The notes under the pieces: model-generated
What the model was told of the DNA's origin: nothing
The model's database searches: none
The model's input: only the letters and a program-made list of their open reading frames with translations
DNA from: UBA4416 sp046594225
GTDB lineage: Bacteria; Bacteroidota; Bacteroidia; B-17B0; Aurantibacillaceae
DNA length: 19,233 nucleotides
Direction of reading: 5' to 3'
NCBI GenBank assembly: GCA_046594225.1
Contig: JBKJPW010000069.1
Coordinates: 1-19,233, forward strand
Shown: positions 6,788 to 13,693 of the stretch, piece after piece
Position numbering within the stretch: position 1 is the stretch's first letter
Layout of the letters: the number at the start of each line of letters is the position of its first letter
Program-made: the position numbers and the translations under genes

Positions 6788-7341
6788 TATTTTTTGCTTG
6801 CAGATTTACCAGCTTTACGGCGTAAAATTTCGCCAGCAAATTTGATACCTTTACCTTTATACGGCTCAGGTTTACGTAAACTACGTATTTTAGCTGCAAC
6901 CATTCCGATTAATTGTTTATCAGAACTTTCTAAAATCACTTTTGGATTTTGTCCTTTTTCTGATGTTGTAGTAATCTTAATTTCGTTTGGTAATTCAAAC
7001 ACAACGTTGTGAGAGTAGCCTAAAGCTAATTCTAACAATTGACCTTTGTTAGAAGCACGGTAACCTACACCTACTAACTCTTGTTCTGTTTTATATCCTT
7101 CAGAAACACCTTTAACCATGTTAGCGATTAAAGAACGGTATAAGCCGTGTAATGCTCTGTGGCGTTTTTGATCAGTTGGACGAGATACGTTAATAACGCC
7201 GTCTTCAACTTTTACAATAATATCTGCATCAATCGTTTCCGATAATGTTCCTAATTTACCTTTTACTGAAACTTCTGTTCCTTTAACGTTTACTTCAACG
7301 CCTGCAGGTAATGTGATTGGTAATTTTCCTATACGTGACAT
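6787..7341 (-). CDS. rplF: 50S ribosomal protein uL6
   Basis: uL6 lies near the GTPase-associated centre and binds 23S rRNA helix 97. The 184-residue protein begins MSRIGKLPITLPAGVEVNV and has the two tandem L6 domains of the family (about 1-80 and 81-184), the second ending with EPYKGKGIKFAGEILRRKAGKS, which matches the conserved C-terminal signature. Its start is preceded by a perfect AGGAGG nine bases upstream (7356-7351), exceptional here because neighbouring genes have A/T-rich leaders. It lies 20 nt after rpsH. Confidence 0.98.
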   Translation of the reverse strand: MSRIGKLPITLPAGVEVNVKGTEVSVKGKLGTLSETIDADIIVKVEDGVINVSRPTDQKRHRALHGLYRSLIANMVKGVSEGYKTEQELVGVGYRASNKGQLLELALGYSHNVVFELPNEIKITTTSEKGQNPKVILESSDKQLIGMVAAKIRSLRKPEPYKGKGIKFAGEILRRKAGKSASKK

Positions 7342-7350
7342 GTCTTTTTT

Positions 7351-7358
7351 CCTCCTCT
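7351..7358 (-). promoter_or_regulatory. Canonical Shine-Dalgarno sequence of rplF
   Basis: The minus strand reads AGAGGAGG, then nine bases, then the rplF ATG at 7341. AGGAGG is complementary to the universal 16S anti-Shine-Dalgarno core CCUCC. Most starts in this operon lack any such motif, in line with the known sequestration of the anti-Shine-Dalgarno by bS21, bS18 and bS6 on Bacteroidota ribosomes. The rpsH stop codon lies four bases upstream of the motif, so the 20-nt spacer consists almost wholly of this site. Confidence 0.8.
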
Positions 7359-7361
7359 AAA

Positions 7362-7760
7362 TTATGAAATGTAACATAAAACTTCTCCACCAATATTCAG
7401 CTTTCTAGCTTCTTTATCAGTCATTACACCTTTAGATGTAGAGATAATAGCAATACCTAAACCATTTAATACTTTTGGCATAGTATCTACACCTGAATAC
7501 TTACGTAAACCTGGTTTAGAAATTCTGTCTAATGTACGAATTGCTGATAATTTATTTGTTGAACTGTATTTCAAGGCTATTTTAATAGTTCCTTGTTTTT
7601 TATCGTTCTCTTCAAACTTATAGTTTAAGATATAACCTTTTTCATAAAGAATCTTAGTGATTTCTTTTTTAAGGTTTGAAGCTGGAATCTCAACTATTCT
7701 GTGATTTGCGCCGATAGCGTTTCTTACTCGCGTAAGGTAATCTGATACTGTATCTGTCAT
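7362..7760 (-). CDS. rpsH: 30S ribosomal protein uS8
   Basis: uS8 binds the central domain of 16S rRNA and is needed for platform assembly; in E. coli it also represses the spc operon. The 132-residue protein begins MTDTVSDYLTRVRNAIGANH and ends with the family signature GLGIAIISTSKGVMTDKEAR followed by LNIGGEVLCYIS. The C-terminal RNA-binding half is intact. A 59-nt spacer with a perfect 20-nt palindrome separates it from rpsN upstream. The E. coli-type uS8 site around the rplE start has no obvious counterpart, because rplE overlaps rplX. Confidence 0.98.
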   Translation of the reverse strand: MTDTVSDYLTRVRNAIGANHRIVEIPASNLKKEITKILYEKGYILNYKFEENDKKQGTIKIALKYSSTNKLSAIRTLDRISKPGLRKYSGVDTMPKVLNGLGIAIISTSKGVMTDKEARKLNIGGEVLCYIS

Positions 7761-7778
7761 TTTATTTGTTTTTATATG

Positions 7779-7798
7779 TTATCCTGACATCAGGATAA
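7779..7798. repeat. Perfect 20-nt palindrome in the rpsN-rpsH spacer
   Basis: TTATCCTGACATCAGGATAA has nine-base arms (7779-7787 and 7790-7798) around a two-base centre. As RNA it would fold as about seven pairs with a six-base loop. It has no U-tract, so it is not a typical intrinsic terminator, and the genes on both sides are essential and co-oriented. It resembles the other palindromes found in the longer spacers of this operon in size and position, but not in sequence. Confidence 0.75.
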
Positions 7799-7819
7799 TT
7801 ATACATTAATACTCTTATT

Positions 7820-8089
7820 TTAGAAACTTGATTTGGTAACACCTGGTATTAAACCAAATAAAACCATTTCACGGAACGTTACACGGCTGATACCAAAATC
7901 TCTCATGTATCCACGAGGACGACCAGTTAATTTGCAACGATTACGCATTCTCACTTTACATGAGTTTTTAGGTAATTTTTGCAAGCCCATTGAATCTCCT
8001 GCTTTTTTTAATTCTGCTCTTTTTGCTGCGTGTAATTCTACTAATCTTTTTCTTTTAGTATCGCGAGCGATCATGTTTGTTTTTGCCAT
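7820..8089 (-). CDS. rpsN: 30S ribosomal protein uS14, long zinc-free form
   Basis: uS14 belongs to the 30S head near the decoding region. With 89 residues this is the long form: the N-terminal half MAKTNMIARDTKRKRLVELH is basic and helical, and the C-terminal half has the CKLTGRPRGYMRDFGISR signature and the end GLIPGVTKSSF. The CxxC pairs of the 61-residue zinc-binding form are absent; the only cysteines are at 44 and 51. It follows rplE by 29 nt. Confidence 0.98.
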   Translation of the reverse strand: MAKTNMIARDTKRKRLVELHAAKRAELKKAGDSMGLQKLPKNSCKVRMRNRCKLTGRPRGYMRDFGISRVTFREMVLFGLIPGVTKSSF

Positions 8090-8118
8090 TTTTCGTTTTT
8101 TTCAGGGCTGTAAATATA

Positions 8119-8676
8119 CTATTTCTTTTTGAAAGGAATACCAAATTCGGTTAATAATGCATGAGCTTCTTTATCTGTAGGTGCAGAAGTTACAAAAGTA
8201 ATGTCCATACCAGAGATTTTACTCACTTTATCGATATCGATTTCAGGGAAAATGATTTGCTCAGTAATACCTAATGTGTAGTTACCACGACCATCAAATC
8301 CTTTATCATTAACACCTTTAAAGTCACGAATACGAGGCAAAGAAGACGCTACTAAGCGATCTAAAAACTCATACATTTTATCGCCACGTAATGTTACACG
8401 AACACCAATAGCTACACCTTTACGTAATTTAAAGTTCGAGATATCTTTAGTTGAATACGTTGGAACTGCTTTCTGACCTGTAATAGTAGTCATTTCTTTT
8501 ACTGCAGTTTCAATCATTTTCTTATCAGAAACAGCATCACCAATACCTTGGTTAATACAAATTTTTTCTAATTTAGGCACTTGCATTGCTGAAGTGTACT
8601 GAAATTGTTTTTTTAAATTATCTACAATCTCTGCTTTATATTTGTCCTTTAATCTAGGAGAATAAGTTGCTGCCAT
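8119..8676 (-). CDS. rplE: 50S ribosomal protein uL5
   Basis: uL5 binds 5S rRNA and, through bridge B1b, the 30S head protein uS13. The 185-residue protein carries the family motifs QVPKLEKICINQGIGDAVSD, the TLRGDKMYEFLDRLV helix, and FKGVNDKGFDGRGNYTLGI with EQIIFPEID, where the P-site tRNA contact loop lies in known structures. Its ATG overlaps the rplX stop by one base (TAATG at 8678-8674), a classic arrangement for termination-reinitiation coupling. Confidence 0.98.
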   Translation of the reverse strand: MAATYSPRLKDKYKAEIVDNLKKQFQYTSAMQVPKLEKICINQGIGDAVSDKKMIETAVKEMTTITGQKAVPTYSTKDISNFKLRKGVAIGVRVTLRGDKMYEFLDRLVASSLPRIRDFKGVNDKGFDGRGNYTLGITEQIIFPEIDIDKVSKISGMDITFVTSAPTDKEAHALLTEFGIPFKKK

Positions 8677-8993
8677 TATTTAATTACTGCTTTAGTTTTT
8701 TTAGAAATACGCTCAATTTTGTTAGTAGTAGCGTTTACAACGCGACCAATTCTAACAGTTTTTCCACCTTCAACTAACATTAAGTTAGAGATATGAATAG
8801 TACCTTCTTGTTTAACAATACCACCATTAGCATTTTTTGCGCTAGGTTTAGTGTGTTTACTGATCATGTTTACAGCTTCAACAACTACTCTTTCATTTTT
8901 AGTGTTGATTGTAACAATTTTACCTTCTTGGCCTCTGGATTCACCAGATATTACTCTTACAGTATCGCCTTTTTTTAATTTTAATTTTGACAT
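8676..8993 (-). CDS. rplX: 50S ribosomal protein uL24
   Basis: uL24 is an assembly initiator of the large subunit and lies at the peptide exit. The 105-residue protein contains a KOW motif at about 6-33 (LKKGDTVRVISGESRGQEGK) and the conserved segment VNMISKHTKPSAKNANGGIV, followed by EGTIHISNLMLV. Its stop codon shares one base with the rplE start. It lies 18 nt after rplN, the usual order at the beginning of the spc gene set. Confidence 0.98.
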   Translation of the reverse strand: MSKLKLKKGDTVRVISGESRGQEGKIVTINTKNERVVVEAVNMISKHTKPSAKNANGGIVKQEGTIHISNLMLVEGGKTVRIGRVVNATTNKIERISKKTKAVIK

Positions 8994-9011
8994 CTCTTTA
9001 GATATTATTTA

Positions 9012-9380
9012 TTAAAGCACTTCTGGTGCTAATGAAACAATTTTCATGAATGATTTTTCACGTAACTCACGAGCAACAGGCCCAAAAATACGAGTTCCAC
9101 GAATTTCATCTCCTTGATTTAATATAACGCATGCATTATCATCAAAGCGGATATAAGAACCATCAGCACGACGGATTTCTTTTTTAACTCTAACAACAAC
9201 AGCTTTATGAACTGTTCCTTTTTTTACGTTACCAGAAGGTAAAGCACTTTTTATTGTAACAACTATTTTATCTCCTACAGATGCGTAGCGCTTTTTTGTA
9301 CCGCCTAACACACGGATAACTAGAACTGTTTTTGCTCCGCTATTATCTGCTACTGCTAATCTTGATTCGTTTTGTACCAT
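9012..9380 (-). CDS. rplN: 50S ribosomal protein uL14
   Basis: uL14 forms part of the intersubunit face, makes bridges B5 and B8, and is the docking site of the silencing factor RsfS in other bacteria. The 122-residue length is the family standard. It begins MVQNESRLAVADNSGAKTVL, has the conserved GDKIVVTIKSALP and DNACVILNQGDEIRGTRIFG segments, and ends FMKIVSLAPEVL. It lies 24 nt after rpsQ with no separate promoter visible, so the S10 and spc gene sets run together here. Confidence 0.98.
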   Translation of the reverse strand: MVQNESRLAVADNSGAKTVLVIRVLGGTKKRYASVGDKIVVTIKSALPSGNVKKGTVHKAVVVRVKKEIRRADGSYIRFDDNACVILNQGDEIRGTRIFGPVARELREKSFMKIVSLAPEVL

Positions 9381-9404
9381 TTCTTCTTAAACTTTATATA
9401 AGTA

Positions 9405-9662
9405 TTATTTCACTTTCTCTAAAACTTCAACTAAACGCCAGTTCTTTGTTTTGCTCAAAGGACGAGTTTCGCTAATTTTTACTGTATCACCGATACTGCA
9501 TTCGTTTTTTTCATCGTGTGCTACGAAAGTTGACGTTTTGTTAACGAACTTACCGTATTTTGGATGTTTAACTTTACGCATCACAGCTACAACAATAGAT
9601 TTTTCCATTTTGTTGCTTTTTACGATACCAACTTTTTCTTTTCTTAAATTTCTTTCTTCCAT
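9405..9662 (-). CDS. rpsQ: 30S ribosomal protein uS17
   Basis: uS17 is an OB-fold primary 16S rRNA-binding protein on the lower body of the 30S subunit. The 85-residue protein has the signature KVGIVKSNKMEKSIVVAV at about residues 10-27, the HPKYGKFVNKTSTFVAHDE loop, and the GDTVKISETRPLSKTKNWRL segment that defines the family. It starts eight bases after the rpmC stop and is followed by rplN after 24 nt. Confidence 0.98.
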   Translation of the reverse strand: MEERNLRKEKVGIVKSNKMEKSIVVAVMRKVKHPKYGKFVNKTSTFVAHDEKNECSIGDTVKISETRPLSKTKNWRLVEVLEKVK

Positions 9663-9670
9663 TACTACTA

Positions 9671-9868
9671 TTATTTAGAAGTGTTGTTTCTTTTTGTTAA
9701 TTCAGTAGTCAAACGAGCTACTGTTTTGCGGCTATCGCGGATTTTAATTGGATTCTCTAAAGGAGAGATTGAATGGTTTAATTTCATTTTGTTTAAACCG
9801 TCTTTTTCTTCTTTTAATTTACCTTGCAATTCTGCAGTTGACAATGCAACTATATCTGTATTTTTCAT
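9671..9868 (-). CDS. rpmC: 50S ribosomal protein uL29
   Basis: uL29 is a small helical hairpin near the exit tunnel and forms part of the docking site for trigger factor and SRP together with uL23. The 65-residue protein starts MKNTDIVALSTAELQGKLKE and has the second conserved helix ENPIKIRDSRKTVARLTTEL, which matches the family signature for intraribosomal contact. Its place between rplP and rpsQ is universal in bacterial S10 operons. Nineteen bases separate it from rplP. Confidence 0.97.
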   Translation of the reverse strand: MKNTDIVALSTAELQGKLKEEKDGLNKMKLNHSISPLENPIKIRDSRKTVARLTTELTKRNNTSK

Positions 9869-9887
9869 TTTCTAATTCTTATTATGA

Positions 9888-10319
9888 TTAAACCGCTACT
9901 TCTTCCACGTAATCTCTACGAACTACAAATTTTGTAACGATTGGTAATTTTTGTGCTGCTAAACGTAATGCTTCTTTTGCAGTTTCTAAAGGAACGCCTT
10001 CAGCTTCAAATAACATACGTCCTTTTTTTACTGGAGCAACCCAATATTCAGGAGCACCTTTACCTTTACCCATACGAACCTCTGCTGGTTTTTTAGTAAT
10101 TGGTTTGTCAGGAAAAATACGAATCCACACTTGCCCTTCACGTTTCATGAAACGTGTAATTGCAATACGTGCTGCTTCAATTTGACGTGAAGTTATCCAA
10201 CTTTCATCTAATGCTTTTATTCCAAATGAACCAAAGGCTAATTGATCACCACGTTTGGCGTTGCCTTTCATTTTCATTTTGTGCATTTTTCTATATTTCG
10301 TTCTTTTTGGCTGTATCAT
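9888..10319 (-). CDS. rplP: 50S ribosomal protein uL16
   Basis: uL16 binds late during 50S assembly and contacts the A-site tRNA elbow near the peptidyl transferase centre. The 143-residue protein begins MIQPKRTKYRKMHKMKMKGN and carries SRQIEAARIAITRFMKREG and the RMGKGKGAPE loop. Arg82 in that loop aligns with E. coli Arg81, the residue hydroxylated by YcfD there. The spacer from rpsC (48 nt) is AT-rich with no visible promoter or hairpin. Confidence 0.98.
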   Translation of the reverse strand: MIQPKRTKYRKMHKMKMKGNAKRGDQLAFGSFGIKALDESWITSRQIEAARIAITRFMKREGQVWIRIFPDKPITKKPAEVRMGKGKGAPEYWVAPVKKGRMLFEAEGVPLETAKEALRLAAQKLPIVTKFVVRRDYVEEVAV

Positions 10320-10367
10320 GACTTGATTATATCTTTAACTAATAAGTTATTCTATCTGTAATTACTA

Positions 10368-11114
10368 TTATTTATCGTTTCTTTTTTTATCATCTCTTTT
10401 TGGGCCACGACCAGCAAATTTTGGAGCTGGACTTGTACCTGGACCTTTTTTCTCTTTATCTAAACCAAAGTTAGGAGATAAATCACGTTTTCCATAGATT
10501 TCACCTTTACAGATCCAAACCTTGATGCCAATACGACCATAAGTTGTGTGTGCTTCTGCAACTGCATAATCAATATCCGCACGTAACGTTTGTAATGGAG
10601 TACGCCCTTCTTTGTATCCTTCAGAGCGTGCCATCTCAGCACCGCCTAAACGACCAGATACCAATATTTTGATTCCTTCAGCACCCATACGCATTGTTGA
10701 TGCAATTGACATTTTTGCTGCTCTTCGGAAAGAAATACGTCCTTCAATTTGACGAGCAATACTGTCTGATACTAAACGTGCATCTAATTCAGGGCGTTTA
10801 ATTTCAAAAATATTGATTTGAATTTCTTTCTTAGTTACTTTTTTTAATTCTTCTTTTAATTTATCTACTTCTTTACCACCTTTTCCGATAATGATACCTG
10901 GACGTGCTGTATTGATTGTAACAGTAATTAATTTTAATGTTCTTTCGATAACTATTTTAGAAATACTTCCTTTTGGTAAACGAACTTTTAAGTAGTTACG
11001 AATTTGAAAATCTTCAACTAATTTATCAGCATAGTCTCTTCCTCCGTACCAGTTAGAATCCCAACCTTTAACAATACCTAAACGTAAACCTATTGGATTT
11101 GCTTTTTGTCCCAT
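10368..11114 (-). CDS. rpsC: 30S ribosomal protein uS3
   Basis: uS3 forms the mRNA entry pore with uS4 and uS5 and has helicase-related contacts with mRNA. The 248-residue protein begins MGQKANPIGLRLGIVKGWDS. A KH type-2 domain follows, with the GKGG loop at 77-80 inside GIIIGKGGKEVDKLKEEL. The C-terminal S3 domain contains ISFRRAAKMSI, GIKILVSGRLGGAEMAR and the closing GRIGIKVWICKGEIYG. A Lys/Arg/Gly/Pro-rich tail of about 30 residues makes it longer than the E. coli protein. Thirteen bases separate it from rplV. Confidence 0.98.
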   Translation of the reverse strand: MGQKANPIGLRLGIVKGWDSNWYGGRDYADKLVEDFQIRNYLKVRLPKGSISKIVIERTLKLITVTINTARPGIIIGKGGKEVDKLKEELKKVTKKEIQINIFEIKRPELDARLVSDSIARQIEGRISFRRAAKMSIASTMRMGAEGIKILVSGRLGGAEMARSEGYKEGRTPLQTLRADIDYAVAEAHTTYGRIGIKVWICKGEIYGKRDLSPNFGLDKEKKGPGTSPAPKFAGRGPKRDDKKRNDK

Positions 11115-11127
11115 TTCCTTATCTTAA

Positions 11128-11577
11128 TTATTTATTATCTTCTTTAGTTATTGCAGCTGCTTTTCTTTCAGCTTTCTTAGTACTAGCAACTGCAGTACCT
11201 ACTTCTAATGTTACATGGTTCGAACGTTTTCTAATTCTGTATCCGCGACCTTGTGGTGCAGTACGCAAACGTTTTGCCATTAAAGCACTATCCACCATTA
11301 CCGAAGTAACAAATAAGGTGTTTTCTTCTGGACGAGTTCCTGTTTTTGCTTCGTAATTTGCAATTGCAGATTTTAGTAATTTCTCTAAACGTCCTGACGC
11401 TTCACGTGTATTAAATTTTAATACATTCAATGCTTTATATGCTTCCATACCTCTTACTAAATCCGCAACTTGGCGCATTTTACGAGGTGAAGTTGGGCAG
11501 CTATTTAATTTAGCGAAATAAGTACTCTTATTTGCTTCTTTGCGTGCCTCTGCTACTAATCTTTTTCTTTTACCCAT
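11128..11577 (-). CDS. rplV: 50S ribosomal protein uL22 with terminal extensions
   Basis: uL22 lines the nascent-peptide tunnel with a long beta-hairpin, here about 99-122 (LMAKRLRTAPQGRGYRIRKR), the region where macrolide-resistance changes arise in other species. The protein has 149 residues against about 110 in E. coli. The excess is a basic N-terminal segment of roughly 20 residues (MGKRKRLVAEARKEANKS) and an Ala/Lys-rich C-terminal tail from about 128; both are common in Bacteroidota. The core SPRKMRQVADLVRGM is conserved. It lies 23 nt after rpsS. Confidence 0.97.
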   Translation of the reverse strand: MGKRKRLVAEARKEANKSTYFAKLNSCPTSPRKMRQVADLVRGMEAYKALNVLKFNTREASGRLEKLLKSAIANYEAKTGTRPEENTLFVTSVMVDSALMAKRLRTAPQGRGYRIRKRSNHVTLEVGTAVASTKKAERKAAAITKEDNK

Positions 11578-11600
11578 GACTAAATTTCTTTATCAACTTA

Positions 11601-11870
11601 TTATTTCTTGTTATTACCTGAATGACCTTTGAATTGACGTGTTGCTGAAAATTCTCCTAGTTTGTGACCTACCATGTTTTCTGTACAATAAACTGGGATA
11701 AATTTTTGCCCATTATGAACTGCAAACGTATGTCCAACCATTTCAGGATAAATTACAGAACGACGAGCCCAAGTTTTTAGTACTGTCTTTTTGTTACTCT
11801 CATTCATTTGAGTAACTTTTTTTTCTAAGTTGTGGTCAATAAAAGGACCTTTTTTTAATGATCTTGCCAT
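11601..11870 (-). CDS. rpsS: 30S ribosomal protein uS19
   Basis: uS19 forms a complex with uS13 in the 30S head and contributes to bridge B1a. The 89-residue protein opens with MARSLKKGPFIDHNLEKKV and has the family signature TWARRSVIYPEMVGHTFAVH followed by GQKFIPVYCTENMVGHKLGE and FSATRQFKGHSG. A 54-nt spacer containing a small GC-rich hairpin separates it from rplB upstream; 23 nt separate it from rplV. Confidence 0.98.
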   Translation of the reverse strand: MARSLKKGPFIDHNLEKKVTQMNESNKKTVLKTWARRSVIYPEMVGHTFAVHNGQKFIPVYCTENMVGHKLGEFSATRQFKGHSGNNKK

Positions 11871-11891
11871 TGTTTATTTTTTAGTTTTGAA

Positions 11892-11907
11892 TCCACCAAC
11901 CGGCGGA
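11892..11907. repeat. Small GC-rich palindrome in the rplB-rpsS spacer
   Basis: TCCACCAACCGGCGGA on the plus strand has six-base arms (11892-11897 and 11902-11907) around AACC. In the minus-strand mRNA the arms are UCCGCC and GGUGGA: six pairs including one G-U, with a GGUU loop. It stands out as a GC-rich island in an AT-rich spacer. The related form TCCGCCnnCCGGCGGA resembles a dispersed palindrome I associate with Bacteroidota intergenic DNA; this is recollection, not a search. Confidence 0.6.
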
Positions 11908-11924
11908 CCATTAAACGTTAATTA

Positions 11925-12749
11925 TTATTTACTTCTTTTTTTGATGATATGTTGATTTGAAGATTTCGCTTTGTAACGAGTTTTAAATCCTTTAGAAGGA
12001 ATACCGTTACGAGAACGAGGTTGACCTCCTGATGCACGACCTTCACCTCCACCCATTGGATGATCCACCGGATTCATAGCTACTGGACGAGTACGAGAAC
12101 GACGACCTAACCAACGAGAACGACCTGCTTTACCAGAAATCTCTAAACTATGGTCAGGATTTGATGTAGCTCCGATTGTTGCTTTACAAGTAATTAAGAT
12201 CATACGAACCTCACTTGAAGGCATACGTAAAATTGCATATTTACCATCACGAGCAGTTAACTGAGCGTAAGTTCCAGCACTACGTGCCATTGCTCCACCT
12301 TGTCCTGGACGTAATTCAATATTATGTATAACAGTTCCTAGTGGAATATCAGATAAAAACATACAGTTACCAACTTCTGGTAATGCAGTTGCGCCAGACA
12401 TTACTTTTTTACCAACTTCTAAACCAGCAGGAGCTAAAATGTAACGTTTCTCTCCATCTTTATAATGAATTAAAGCGATACGTGAAGTACGGTTTGGATC
12501 GTATTCGATTGAAGCTACTGTTCCTTCGATACCATCTTTATTACGTTTGAAATCAATAATACGGTATTGCTTTTTATGACCACCACCGATGTTACGGATT
12601 GTCATTTTACCTGTATTGTCACGACCACCGCTGTTTTTAACCGAAGTTAATAAGCTTTTTTCAGGAGTACTAGTCGTGATATCTGAGTTATCAGTTGCTA
12701 TTTTGAAACGTTGACTTGGAGTCAACGGTCTGAATTTTTTTAATGCCAT
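11925..12749 (-). CDS. rplB: 50S ribosomal protein uL2
   Basis: uL2 is one of the largest and most conserved 50S proteins, needed for subunit association and peptidyl transferase activity. The 274-residue protein begins MALKKFRPLTPSQRFKIATD, has an OB fold and an SH3-like domain in the middle, and near its C-terminus carries AMNPVDHPMGGGEGR. His230 in VDH aligns with E. coli His229, implicated in peptide bond formation; the second histidine of the E. coli HPHGGGEGR is Met here. The basic C-terminal tail is complete. It follows rplW by 20 nt. Confidence 0.98.
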   Translation of the reverse strand: MALKKFRPLTPSQRFKIATDNSDITTSTPEKSLLTSVKNSGGRDNTGKMTIRNIGGGHKKQYRIIDFKRNKDGIEGTVASIEYDPNRTSRIALIHYKDGEKRYILAPAGLEVGKKVMSGATALPEVGNCMFLSDIPLGTVIHNIELRPGQGGAMARSAGTYAQLTARDGKYAILRMPSSEVRMILITCKATIGATSNPDHSLEISGKAGRSRWLGRRSRTRPVAMNPVDHPMGGGEGRASGGQPRSRNGIPSKGFKTRYKAKSSNQHIIKKRSK

Positions 12750-12769
12750 TGTTGTTGCTTTTTATCAAA

Positions 12770-13060
12770 TTAAATATTAGCGTAGAAATCAATTGCTTCG
12801 CCATTCTTTAATGTGACAAAAGCTCTTTTTGAACGGTTTACGCGGCCTACTGCAATACCACGAGTGGTGTTACGAGTTTTAACTTTCCCTACATATTGTT
12901 GAGTGTTAACAGATGACACTTTTACACCGTACATTTTTTCAACAGCTTGTCTAATTTGTACTTTGTTGGCGCTTCTATCAACCACAAAACCATAGCGATT
13001 CAACTTCTCTGCCAAAGAAGTCATCTTTTCGGTGATGATTGGTTTAATTAATATTTCCAT
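12770..13060 (-). CDS. rplW: 50S ribosomal protein uL23
   Basis: uL23 lies at the tunnel exit and is the main docking site for trigger factor and SRP. The 96-residue protein begins MEILIKPIITEKMTSLAEK, the standard signature, followed by YGFVVDRSANKVQIRQAVEKMYGVKVSSV and a loop rich in Lys/Arg/Thr before the last strand KRAFVTLKNGEAIDFY. One base separates the rplD stop from its ATG, so the two genes are probably translationally coupled. Confidence 0.98.
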   Translation of the reverse strand: MEILIKPIITEKMTSLAEKLNRYGFVVDRSANKVQIRQAVEKMYGVKVSSVNTQQYVGKVKTRNTTRGIAVGRVNRSKRAFVTLKNGEAIDFYANI

Positions 13061-13061
13061 T

Positions 13062-13691
13062 TTATTTGTTTAATATAGATTCTAATACTTTTACCGAACT
13101 TTCTAATAAAATTAATGTTTCTGCATTAACAATATCGTAAGTGTTTAAATCTGAGGCTTTTACAACTTTAGCACCCTCTAAATTTCGGGACGACAAATAT
13201 ACGTTATTATTTGACTCACCCAACACTAATAATGTTTTTTTATCAGATAAATTTAAGTTTTTCATTAAGTCAACATAACTACTTGTTTTTGGAGCTTCAA
13301 AAGTGAAGTCTTCTAATACAGTAATTGCATTTTCTTTTGCTTTATAAGTTAATGCTGATGCACGAGCTACAACTTTAGTCTTTTTATTTAATTTAAAAGA
13401 ATAATCGCGAGGACGAGGACCAAATGCGCGACCACCACCAATAAACAAAGGAGATTTCATAGAACCCGCACGAGCTCCACCAGTACCTTTTTGTTTTTTC
13501 AATTTTTTAGTCGTTCTTGAAATCTCAGCACGCTCTTTCGATTTGTGCGTTCCTTGACGTTGAGCAGCTAAATAATGCTTAACATCTAAATATATACTAT
13601 GATCGCTTGGCTCTACACCAAAAATCACATCTACTAAATCTACTTTTTTAGCAGTCTTTTTTCCGCTTATGTTTAATACTTCTACTTGCAT
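13062..13691 (-). CDS. rplD: 50S ribosomal protein uL4
   Basis: uL4 has a globular domain on the 50S surface and a long loop that reaches the tunnel constriction. The loop is visible at about 67-98 (QKGTGGARAGSMKSPLFIGG and the following GRAFGPRPRDY). Length is 209 residues. The C-terminal Rossmann-like part reads KTLLVLGESNNNVYLSSRNL. In E. coli uL4 represses the S10 operon by binding the leader upstream of rpsJ; here only 22 nt separate fusA and rpsJ, so such a leader cannot exist at that position. Two bases separate it from rplC. Confidence 0.98.
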   Translation of the reverse strand: MQVEVLNISGKKTAKKVDLVDVIFGVEPSDHSIYLDVKHYLAAQRQGTHKSKERAEISRTTKKLKKQKGTGGARAGSMKSPLFIGGGRAFGPRPRDYSFKLNKKTKVVARASALTYKAKENAITVLEDFTFEAPKTSSYVDLMKNLNLSDKKTLLVLGESNNNVYLSSRNLEGAKVVKASDLNTYDIVNAETLILLESSVKVLESILNK

Positions 13692-13693
13692 GA

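Noticed and set aside
7779..7798. Palindrome between rpsN and rpsH as an intrinsic terminator
   Set aside because: No U-tract follows in either orientation and termination here would cut off essential downstream genes.
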